DNA from: an uncultured Luteimonas sp.
GTDB taxonomy: Bacteria; Pseudomonadota; Gammaproteobacteria; Xanthomonadales; Xanthomonadaceae
Direction of reading: 5' to 3'
Length of the DNA stretch: 15,153 bases
NCBI GenBank assembly: GCA_938008415.1
Contig: CALLKI010000068.1
Span: 1 to 15,153 of the forward strand
This document shows, one piece after another, positions 6,753 to 13,239 of this stretch (the stretch's first letter is position 1; the number at the start of each line of letters is the position of its first letter). The notes beneath the pieces are model-generated. The model was given only the letters and a program-made list of their open reading frames with translations. It ran no database searches and was not told the origin of the DNA. Made by a program: the position numbers and the translations under genes.

Positions 6753-8213
6753 GTGGCTGGAATGCCAGACACCCCCCTGAGTCACTGGACAGAGATGGAA
6801 ATTGCAATAGAAGCGCGTGAAGTTGACCAGCCTGGGATCCTCTACGCGAGGGGATTCCTGCTTGTTCCGTGCGATACATCACCTCCGGATTCCTTGAGGG
6901 GATGGGAGAAACACCCGATATCCGGGTACGACGTTTACGTGGACCCCAGGGTCAACGTCGAGAAGGTGGCCGTTGGTGGGCGCGAGGCAATCCTGGTAGG
7001 AGATGCCTTCGATCCCTATGCAGGCGTGTACTCCGGCGTGTGCCGTTATCTGGTCCAGGGTGATGTCTTCGAGAGGCTTGATACGGTAGCCGGCAGGTTC
7101 GTGCTCCTGGTCGCATCTGCCGATGGCGTTGACGTGTTTCATGACGCCATGGGTTCCCGTAGCATCTATTATGCCAAGAAGGGAGGCGTGGTCGCCTCAC
7201 ATGCGGCATTGGTCGCCGAAGTCATGGGGGCCGAGCTCCGGGAATGGGTCATCCCTTACATCACGGCGAAGAATTACGTCCGAATGGACGTGAAGTATCT
7301 CCCGGGATTGGACTCGCCGTTCGAGTCGGTCCGGCAGCTGACCCCCAACACATATCTGTCACTGCCTGGCATGGAAGTAAGGAGGTACTGGCCGCGCACG
7401 GAACTGGAGCGGGCCAGCCGGGAGGAAGCGGTCGGCTCCCTGGTCCAGTACCTCGGTGGCCTCCGCATATTCCTTGAAGGAAGAGGAATAAAGCCTGTAC
7501 TTGGAATGAGCGGAGGCAGGGACAGCAGGGGACTTCTTTCCGCGCTGGTGCCCCTGCAGCCAAGCCTCTTTACGTTCGTGCGTAGCAAGGATGGGAAATC
7601 AGATCGATCGACCGACAGCCTGATAGCTGCACAGCTGGCAAGCACAACTGGACTGGACCTGGAGATTGTCAAAATTCCAGCCCCGACCCCGCTGAATCAC
7701 CTCGTGGACGGGTTCGCCGTGGCATACAGGCGCAATACGGGGTATGTCAGGGGCAGTGGGACGCTTGGCTGGGTCAGGAAGGTGCAGGGGCGCTACGGTT
7801 TGGATGCGCGTTTTATCCGCGGCTTCGGTGGCGAAGTGATGCGGGGGTTCTATAACAGGATCGACGAGATCGATGCTTCCGCGCTGGCCATGAAGTATGG
7901 GGTCAATCCAGACGCCCTATATACGAAGAGGGCATTCGAGGAGTTCATCCGGGTTGCAGGGTGGACGAAAGAGGCACTGATGAACTACGCACTTAACGAC
8001 CTCTTCTATTGGGAGCACAGGATGGGGGTCTGGGGGGCGTCGTCACTGGCGGAATCCGACATGTCAGTGGCGACGATCCCTGGATACAACAGCAGGAAGC
8101 TGTTTTCCACGTTCATGGGGTTGCCATCTGAGCTGCGGGCTACCAGCGAGCTGTTCGATGAGGCGGTGCGCCTGTTCTCACCCTGCCTGGCAGGCATTCC
8201 TTATGAATCGTGA
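6753..8213 (+). CDS. asparagine-synthetase-like protein with degenerate glutaminase domain
   Basis: A 486-residue member of the asparagine synthase-related family. Residues about 50-165 resemble the class II glutamine amidotransferase fold, including HDAMGSRSIYY (130-140), which corresponds to the D-x-x-G-x-R-x-L-Y-Y strand of AsnB. There is no cysteine at position 2 from any candidate start, so glutamine hydrolysis is unlikely. The synthetase half has a PP-loop SGGRDSRG (253-260) for ATP binding and GFGGEVMRG (357-365), matching the AsnB G-x-G-G-D/E region. It likely adenylates a carboxylate and forms an amide; a sugar uronic acid is a plausible substrate given ugd nearby (inference). The start is uncertain: GTG 6753, ATG 6762 or ATG 6795 (GGA five bases upstream). 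It follows the preceding glycosyltransferase gene almost without a gap, so it is probably cotranscribed. Confidence 0.75.
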   Translation: MAGMPDTPLSHWTEMEIAIEAREVDQPGILYARGFLLVPCDTSPPDSLRGWEKHPISGYDVYVDPRVNVEKVAVGGREAILVGDAFDPYAGVYSGVCRYLVQGDVFERLDTVAGRFVLLVASADGVDVFHDAMGSRSIYYAKKGGVVASHAALVAEVMGAELREWVIPYITAKNYVRMDVKYLPGLDSPFESVRQLTPNTYLSLPGMEVRRYWPRTELERASREEAVGSLVQYLGGLRIFLEGRGIKPVLGMSGGRDSRGLLSALVPLQPSLFTFVRSKDGKSDRSTDSLIAAQLASTTGLDLEIVKIPAPTPLNHLVDGFAVAYRRNTGYVRGSGTLGWVRKVQGRYGLDARFIRGFGGEVMRGFYNRIDEIDASALAMKYGVNPDALYTKRAFEEFIRVAGWTKEALMNYALNDLFYWEHRMGVWGASSLAESDMSVATIPGYNSRKLFSTFMGLPSELRATSELFDEAVRLFSPCLAGIPYES

Positions 8214-8273
8214 TGAGGTGGCTGGTTGCCCATGGTGTCCACGTGGCTGACGTGTGCCCATGACTTCCAAGGG

Positions 8274-9440
8274 TCAGTCCGAACCGAAGAGGTCCCGGGT
8301 GTAGACCTTGTCGGCCACGTCTCCGAGTTCCGCCGACATCCTGTTGGCGACGATGATGTCGCTGGTGGCCTTGAATTCCTGCAGCGAGCGGATGACCCGG
8401 GAGTTGTAGAAGGATTCTTCCCCCAGTCCGGGCTCGTAGATGACGACCTCGACTCCGCGCGCCTTGATTCGCTTCATGATCCCCTGGATGCTCGATGTCC
8501 TGAAGTTGTCCGAGCCTGCCTTCATGATCAGGCGGTAGACGCCCACCGTCTTCGGGTTCCTCTTCAGGATTTCATCTGCAATGAAGTCCTTCCTCGTCGA
8601 GTTGGACTTGACGATCGCCTCGATCAGGTTCTGGGGGATGTCGCGGTAGTTCGCCAGGAGCTGCTTCGTGTCCTTCGGCAGGCAGTACCCGCCGTAACCG
8701 AACGAGGGGTTGTTGTAGTGGTTCCCGATCCGTGGGTCCATGCAGACCCCGTCGATGATCGAGCGGGTGTCCAGGCCGTGCGCGATGGCATAGCTGTCGA
8801 GTTCATTGAAGAACGCGACCCGCATGGCCAGGTAGGTGTTGGCAAACAACTTGATCGCCTCGGCTTCGGTAGGGTCCGTCAGGAGGATGGGGGCATCCTT
8901 CCTGATTGCGCTTTCGCGGAAGAGTTCGGCGATCCTTTGGCCCCTGTCCGAGCGCTCGCCGACCACGATCCGGCTCGGGTGGAGGTTGTCGTACAGCGCG
9001 CGGCCTTCCCGGAGGAACTCCGGGGAAAAGAGGATGTTGCCGGTCCCGAATTCCTGCCGGGCCCGCTGGGTGAAGCCGACGGGGATGGTTGACTTGATCA
9101 GGATGAGGGCGCCGGGATTGGCCTGCATGGCCTGGCGGATCACGCCCTCCACGGAGCTGGTGTCGAAGTAGTTCGTGACCGGGTCGTAGTCGGTCGGCGT
9201 CGCGATGATGACGAGTTCCGCCTGGGACAGGGCGGTCCCGGCATCGGTCGTCGCGACGAGGTCGAGGCTGGCTTCACGGAGGTAGTGCTCGATGTCGCGG
9301 TCCTTGATCGGGGATTCGCGCCGGTTGATCTGGTCAACTTTCCGGGAGTCGATGTCGACCGCGGTCACCCGGTGGTGCTGGGCCAGGAGGATGGCGTTGG
9401 AAAGGCCAACGTATCCTGTGCCAACAACGGTGATGTTCAT
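8274..9440 (-). CDS. ugd: UDP-glucose 6-dehydrogenase
   Basis: Oxidises UDP-glucose to UDP-glucuronic acid with two NAD+, supplying uronic acid for polysaccharide. The protein has 388 residues, the same length as E. coli Ugd, and I recognise close similarity along its whole length. The NAD-binding motif GTGYVG is at 7-12, ATPTDYDPVTNYF at about 80-92, FSPEFLREGRALYDNLHPSR at about 138-157, and the active-site cysteine in GYGGYCLPKDT is C253. The C-terminus VYTRDLFGSD matches the enterobacterial protein. The start is ATG 9440 with GGAG at 9446-9449; the open frame extends a little upstream but without family sequence. It lies 37 bases downstream of wecB on the same strand, so the two form a donor-sugar unit. 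It converges with the asparagine-synthetase-like gene, leaving 60 bases without a clear terminator. Confidence 0.95.
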   Translation of the reverse strand: MNITVVGTGYVGLSNAILLAQHHRVTAVDIDSRKVDQINRRESPIKDRDIEHYLREASLDLVATTDAGTALSQAELVIIATPTDYDPVTNYFDTSSVEGVIRQAMQANPGALILIKSTIPVGFTQRARQEFGTGNILFSPEFLREGRALYDNLHPSRIVVGERSDRGQRIAELFRESAIRKDAPILLTDPTEAEAIKLFANTYLAMRVAFFNELDSYAIAHGLDTRSIIDGVCMDPRIGNHYNNPSFGYGGYCLPKDTKQLLANYRDIPQNLIEAIVKSNSTRKDFIADEILKRNPKTVGVYRLIMKAGSDNFRTSSIQGIMKRIKARGVEVVIYEPGLGEESFYNSRVIRSLQEFKATSDIIVANRMSAELGDVADKVYTRDLFGSD

Positions 9441-9477
9441 GTTTTCTCCGTCCCTGTATCTGTGTCCAGACGAATGG

Positions 9478-10626
9478 TCAATGCCCCGCCGCATCCAAGG
9501 CGGTCTTCAGCTGACCATGCAGTATATCCACGATGCGTTGCGAGGCCTTGCCATCGCCATATGGGTTTGCATTGGTGCACGCGCGGGAAGATGGGCGGGT
9601 GTCGAGCAGACCCTGCACAAGCTCCACGATCCTCTCCCTGTCGGTGCCGGCGAGAAAGGCGGTTCCGGCCTCGATCGCCTCGGGACGCTCCGTCGTCTCG
9701 CGGGTCACGATGACGGGCTTGCCCAGGCTGGGGGCTTCTTCCTGGATCCCGCCGGAATCCGTCACGATGAGGTCGGCGCGGTTCATCAGGTAGACGAAGG
9801 GCAGGTAGTCCAGCGGGGGGACGAGGTGGATGCCCGGCTTGTTGCCCAGCAGCCGGTGGACAGGTTCCCGGACGTTCGGGTTCGGGTGCACGGGGTAGAT
9901 GACCTGCGTATCCCCCATGCCGGCGATGTCTGCCAACGCAAGGCAGACTTGCTCGAACCGGAAGCCGAAGTTCTCCCGGCGGTGACCGGTCACCAGGACC
10001 AGCCTTTTCCCTGTTTCAAGGAACGGGAACTGCGAAGCCAGGGATGCTTCCAGGCCGGGGTTGTCCCCGATTTTCCTGACCGTGGCGAGCAGCGCGTCCA
10101 CGACCGTGTTGCCGGTGACGAAGATCCGGTCGCCGGACACGCCCTCGGCGAGCAGGTTTGCCCGCGACCGTTCAGTCGGTGCGAAGTGCAGGGCGGCCAG
10201 CGCGCCGGTGAGCTTGCGGTTGGCTTCCTCGGGCCAGGGGGCATACAGGTTGCCCGTGCGCAGGCCCGCCTCGACGTGGCCGACGGGCGTACGGTTGTAG
10301 AAGGCGGCCAGGGTCGTGGCGAACGTGGTGGTCGTGTCGCCGTGGACGAGGACGATATCCGGCCTGTACCGGGCGATCACCTCGTTCATGCCGGCGAGGA
10401 CGCGGGACGTGAGGTCGCTGAGGGACTGGTCAGGTTGCATCATGTCCAGGTCCACGTCCGGGGTGATGCCGAAAAGGTCCAGGACCTGGTCCAGCATTTC
10501 ACGGTGCTGCGCCGTGACGGCCACGACTGTCTCGATACCGGGCTTCGCCTTCAATGCACCGATTACCGGCGCCATCTTGATGGCTTCCGGGCGCGTTCCG
10601 AAGACGACCATCACCCGCTTGCTCAT
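9478..10626 (-). CDS. wecB: UDP-N-acetylglucosamine 2-epimerase (non-hydrolysing)
   Basis: Interconverts UDP-GlcNAc and UDP-ManNAc in the cytoplasm, providing a precursor for surface glycans. The 382-residue product carries the family motifs: VVFGTRPEAIKMAPV (8-22), QHREML (40-45), HGDTTTTF (95-102), GHVEAGLRTG (116-125), PWPEEANRKLT (130-140), VTGHRRENFG (212-221) and TDSGGIQEEAPSLGKP in the C-terminal domain. The residues equivalent to E. coli Asp95, Glu117, Glu131 and His213 appear to be present. ATG 10626 is chosen because GGAG at 10633-10636 is six bases upstream and the N-terminus then matches the family. The longer frame would begin inside the hairpin at 10646-10673. ManNAc dehydrogenase (wecC) is not seen; the next gene is ugd instead, so UDP-ManNAc may be used directly or oxidised by an enzyme outside the window. 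Confidence 0.94.
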   Translation of the reverse strand: MSKRVMVVFGTRPEAIKMAPVIGALKAKPGIETVVAVTAQHREMLDQVLDLFGITPDVDLDMMQPDQSLSDLTSRVLAGMNEVIARYRPDIVLVHGDTTTTFATTLAAFYNRTPVGHVEAGLRTGNLYAPWPEEANRKLTGALAALHFAPTERSRANLLAEGVSGDRIFVTGNTVVDALLATVRKIGDNPGLEASLASQFPFLETGKRLVLVTGHRRENFGFRFEQVCLALADIAGMGDTQVIYPVHPNPNVREPVHRLLGNKPGIHLVPPLDYLPFVYLMNRADLIVTDSGGIQEEAPSLGKPVIVTRETTERPEAIEAGTAFLAGTDRERIVELVQGLLDTRPSSRACTNANPYGDGKASQRIVDILHGQLKTALDAAGH

Positions 10627-10645
10627 CGTGTGCTCCATCCAGAAA

Positions 10646-10673
10646 CAGAAGGGCCGCATGGGCGGCCCTTCTG
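10646..10673 (-). terminator. hairpin at end of etf operon, next to the wecB ribosome binding site
   Basis: A perfect 12-base stem (10646-10657 pairs with 10662-10673) has a four-base loop (10658-10661). It lies 29 bases after the etfA stop on the minus strand and is followed by a short T-rich stretch (TTTCT), so it could be a weak intrinsic terminator. Its 3' base is only about 19 bases before the wecB ATG, leaving no room for a separate promoter between hairpin and gene. Confidence 0.65.
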
Positions 10674-10702
10674 CGAGGGTTCATGGCCGGACTGCGCGGG
10701 CA

Positions 10703-11641
10703 TCAGAGCGCCGCTTCCAGCTCCGGCAGCACCTGGAACAGGTCGCCGACCAGGCCGATGTCGGCCACCTCGAAGATCGGCGCGTCCGGGTCCTTGTTGA
10801 TCGCCACGATCGTGCCGGCGTCCTTGATGCCGGTCAGGTGCTGGATCGCGCCGCTGATGCCGACCGCGATGTACAGCTCCGGGGCGATGATCTTGCCGGT
10901 CTGGCCCACCTGCATCTCGTTGGGGCAGTAGCCGGCGTCCACCGCCGCGCGTGAGGCGCCCACTGCCGCGCCCAGCTTGTCGGCCAGGCGGTAGATGATC
11001 TCGAAGTTCTCCTTCGAGCCCACGCCGCGTCCGCCGGAGACCACGCGCCTTGCCGACTGCAGGTCCGGCCGGTCCGACTGGCCCGCCGCCAGCCCCACGT
11101 AGCGGGTGTGCGCCGGCAGCTCGGCCTCCACGCTGACCGCCTCGACCGGGGCGCTGCCGCCGCGGGCCGCCTCCGGCCACGAGGCGGTGCGCACCGTGGC
11201 CACCACCACCTGGTCGGCCGGGGCCTCGACGGTGATGATCGCGTTGCCGGCGTAGATCGGTCGTTTGAAGGTGTAGGGGCCTTCCACCGCCATCAGGTCG
11301 GAGACCTGGTTGACGCCCAGCAGGGCCGCCACGCACGGCAGCAGGTCCTTGCCGAAGGTGGTCGAGGGGGCGAAGACGTGGGTGTAGCCCGCGGCCAGCC
11401 TGGCGATCTGCGGGGCCTGGACCTGGGCGATGGCATGGGCGTTGGCCGGGTTGGCCACCGCCAGCACCCGGGTCACGCCGGCGATCTGCGCCGCTTCCGC
11501 GGCCACGCCGGCAGGGTCGGCGGCCAGCACGGCCACGTCGATGGCCTCGGGGTTCAGGGCGACCGCGGCGCTCACGGTCCGGGCCGTGGAGCCGTTCAGG
11601 CGGCCGTCGAGGTGTTCGGCGATGACGAGGACCTTGGCCAT
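10703..11641 (-). CDS. etfA: electron transfer flavoprotein subunit alpha
   Basis: FAD-binding subunit of the ETF heterodimer, which passes electrons from acyl-CoA and related dehydrogenases to ETF:ubiquinone oxidoreductase. The 312-residue length is typical. The C-terminal FAD domain is clear: SARRVVSGGRGVGSKENF (196-213), GQTGKIIAPELYIAVGISG (246-264), AIQHLTGIKDAGTIVAINKD (265-284) and the PIFEVADIGLVGDLFQVLPEL tail. The start is ATG 11641, giving the family N-terminus MAKVLVIAEH. An AAGGGG (11650-11655) lies eight bases upstream inside the end of etfB, and stop and start overlap as TAATG, which indicates translational coupling. A longer open frame upstream is a shadow of etfB. In Xanthomonas this gene is the conserved border of the LPS cluster. 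Confidence 0.96.
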   Translation of the reverse strand: MAKVLVIAEHLDGRLNGSTARTVSAAVALNPEAIDVAVLAADPAGVAAEAAQIAGVTRVLAVANPANAHAIAQVQAPQIARLAAGYTHVFAPSTTFGKDLLPCVAALLGVNQVSDLMAVEGPYTFKRPIYAGNAIITVEAPADQVVVATVRTASWPEAARGGSAPVEAVSVEAELPAHTRYVGLAAGQSDRPDLQSARRVVSGGRGVGSKENFEIIYRLADKLGAAVGASRAAVDAGYCPNEMQVGQTGKIIAPELYIAVGISGAIQHLTGIKDAGTIVAINKDPDAPIFEVADIGLVGDLFQVLPELEAAL

Positions 11642-12387
11642 TACAGCAACCCCTTCTGCTTGAGCGCGGCCACGAGCTCGGCCGCATCCTTGACCATCAC
11701 GCCCTTGCTGCGCTTCGGCGGCGGGGCGTAGTGGGTGATCTTCAGCGTGTCCGTGGCTTCCACCCCGAGGTCGGCCAGCGCCACCGTCTCCAGCGGCTTG
11801 GTCTTGGCCTTCACGATGTCGGGAAGCTTGATGAAGCGCGGCTCGTTCAGGCGCAGGTCGGTGGTGACCACCGCCGGCAGGTCGACTTCCAGCGTCTCCA
11901 GGCCGGCGTCCACCTCGCGGGTCACCGTGGCCTTGCCGCCGGCGATCTCCAGCTTCGAGGCGAAGGTGGCCTGCGGCCTGCCCCACAGGGTGGCCAGCAT
12001 CTGGCCTGTCTGGTTGGCGTCGTCGTCGATCGCCTGCTTGCCGAGGATCACCAGGTCCGGCTGCTCCTTCTCCACCAGCTTCAGCAGGATCCGCGCCGCG
12101 GTCAGCGGCTGGACCGGCTGGTCGGCGACCACGTGGATGGCGCGGTTGGCGCCCATGGCCAGGCCGTTGCGCAGGTGGGCCTGGGCGTCGGCCGGGGCAA
12201 TGGTGGCAACCACGACCTCGGTGGCGATGCCCTTGTCGCGCAGGCGCAGGGCTTCTTCCAGCGCGATCTCGTCGAAGGGGTTGGGGGAGAGCTTGACGCC
12301 CTCGGTGACCACGCCGGAACCGTCCGGCTTGACCTGGATGCGGACGTTGTAGTCCACCACGCGCTTGTAGGCGACGAGGATCTTCAT
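11641..12387 (-). CDS. etfB: electron transfer flavoprotein subunit beta
   Basis: AMP-binding partner of EtfA in the ETF heterodimer. The 248-residue product is of standard length. It has the family N-terminus MKILVAYKRVVDYNVRI, the NPFDEIALEEALRL segment (36-49), the ILGKQAIDDDANQTGQML segment (113-130) and the DLPAVVTTDLRLNEPRFIKLP region near 169-189 that marks ETF-beta proteins. The C-terminal KGVMVKDAAELVAAL is also typical. The ATG at 12387 is preceded by AGGA about ten bases upstream. It is the first gene of the etfB-etfA operon and overlaps etfA by one base. Its arginine codons are mostly CGC/CGT, unlike the AGG-rich polysaccharide genes on the left, consistent with an ancestral core gene. 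Confidence 0.96.
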   Translation of the reverse strand: MKILVAYKRVVDYNVRIQVKPDGSGVVTEGVKLSPNPFDEIALEEALRLRDKGIATEVVVATIAPADAQAHLRNGLAMGANRAIHVVADQPVQPLTAARILLKLVEKEQPDLVILGKQAIDDDANQTGQMLATLWGRPQATFASKLEIAGGKATVTREVDAGLETLEVDLPAVVTTDLRLNEPRFIKLPDIVKAKTKPLETVALADLGVEATDTLKITHYAPPPKRSKGVMVKDAAELVAALKQKGLL

Positions 12388-12446
12388 CGTGCGGGGGTCC
12401 TGTCTTGGGCAGGAAGGATCCGATCAGGGCGATCGGGGAACCACCG

Positions 12447-12452
12447 ATTCTA
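12447..12452 (-). promoter_or_regulatory. probable -10 element of etfBA
   Basis: On the minus strand TAGAAT (12452 down to 12447) lies about 60 bases before the etfB start. The same hexamer precedes the CoA-transferase gene at 14841. No good -35 is visible. Transcription would start near 12440, leaving a leader of about 50 bases. A perfect inverted repeat, CCGATC-N5-GATCGG (12420-12436), covers the region just after the predicted start site. Confidence 0.45.
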
Positions 12453-12494
12453 TCCGGTCTGCCGGGCCTGGGGCGAGGTGTCCGGGTGCCCCTT

Positions 12495-12523
12495 CCGGGC
12501 CGGGGGCGATTCCCCCGGCCCGG
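12495..12523. repeat. GC-rich inverted repeat between methyltransferase and etfB
   Basis: A perfect 12-base stem (12495-12506 with 12512-12523) encloses a five-base loop (12507-12511). It lies just after the methyltransferase stop and before the etfB promoter on the minus strand. There is no T-run on either side, so it could be a weak terminator for the methyltransferase transcript or a structural repeat. Its role is unproven. Confidence 0.5.
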
Positions 12524-12544
12524 GGGCAGCGCCCACTGCCTGTG

Positions 12545-13141
12545 CTACCGGGAGAGCAGGCGCTCGCGCTCCTTGAGCGAACTCCAGGGTTGGGGTGTGC
12601 GGCGGTCGTACACCTGGATCAGTCGGAAAATATTGCCGGTGACCTCCCTGCACAGGTACGAATAACAGGGCTTCGTGCCGAACCAGTCCATGAGCTTGGC
12701 CTCGTCCACCGGGTCATGGACATGCCCCGGGGTCTGCCCTGCTTTCCACTTGTAGGGGACGGAGATGACGAGTGTCTCGGAGATGTCCAGAAGCTTGCGT
12801 GCGAATGCCGCGGCGTCCGGGACATGCTCGATGACCTGCAGGCAGGTCGCGATGTCGAACCGGCGGCCCGGATCCCAGGAGAGGAAGTCGGCCTTGACCG
12901 AAGTGATGCCGGGCGCGGAATACGGACGGATGGCATCAATCGAGACTCGCTCGGGGATGTGGCTGAACCAGTCGAGATATGGGCAGTTTCCCGAGCCGAC
13001 ATCCACCATCGACCGGCAATCCTTGCTCAGGCCGTCCACCAGGATGCGGACGATGTTGTAATAAACCAGATGCTTCCGCTTTTCCCAGTATGCTTGCCGG
13101 GAAAAGCTTCTTTGCGCCGCTTCCACGGATCTGCGGTTCAT
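12545..13141 (-). CDS. class I SAM-dependent methyltransferase
   Basis: A small methyltransferase (198 residues from ATG 13141) of unknown substrate. Motif I is VDVGSGNC (46-53), a variant of D-x-G-x-G. It is followed by an acidic residue in VSIDAI (D69) that would bind the ribose of SAM, and by FDIATCLQVIEHVPD (95-109), the motif IV region common in methyltransferase family 11 proteins. LVISVPYKWKAG resembles the late strand of these enzymes. The open frame extends to a GTG at 13183 (212 residues), but neither start has a clear ribosome binding site. The position among polysaccharide genes suggests glycan methylation, perhaps of a sugar hydroxyl, but this is inference. It lies upstream of etfB on the same strand and is divergent from the GT4 gene. 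Confidence 0.75.
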   Translation of the reverse strand: MNRRSVEAAQRSFSRQAYWEKRKHLVYYNIVRILVDGLSKDCRSMVDVGSGNCPYLDWFSHIPERVSIDAIRPYSAPGITSVKADFLSWDPGRRFDIATCLQVIEHVPDAAAFARKLLDISETLVISVPYKWKAGQTPGHVHDPVDEAKLMDWFGTKPCYSYLCREVTGNIFRLIQVYDRRTPQPWSSLKERERLLSR

Positions 13142-13239
13142 GGTCGTCTTGATGCCGGTCTGGCTGGTCCGTATGGATGCCACTTCGTGACAAATGGTGC
13201 AAGGGCGCAGGCATCGGGCCCGTTGCGCAGGCGGCTGAT

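Noticed and set aside
5369..6772. Minus-strand frame of 467 codons opposite the second large glycosyltransferase
   Set aside because: Shadow of the coding strand; no motif, no ribosome binding site and no partner genes.
8214..8273. Possible bidirectional terminator between the convergent asparagine-synthetase-like and ugd genes
   Set aside because: Only a five-base repeat (8240-8244 with 8250-8254) is present, with no T-run on either strand.
9292..10800. Long plus-strand frame of 502 codons opposite ugd and wecB
   Set aside because: It runs antisense to two certain genes and is composed of low-information Arg/Gly/Val/Asp-rich sequence, typical of GC-rich shadow frames.
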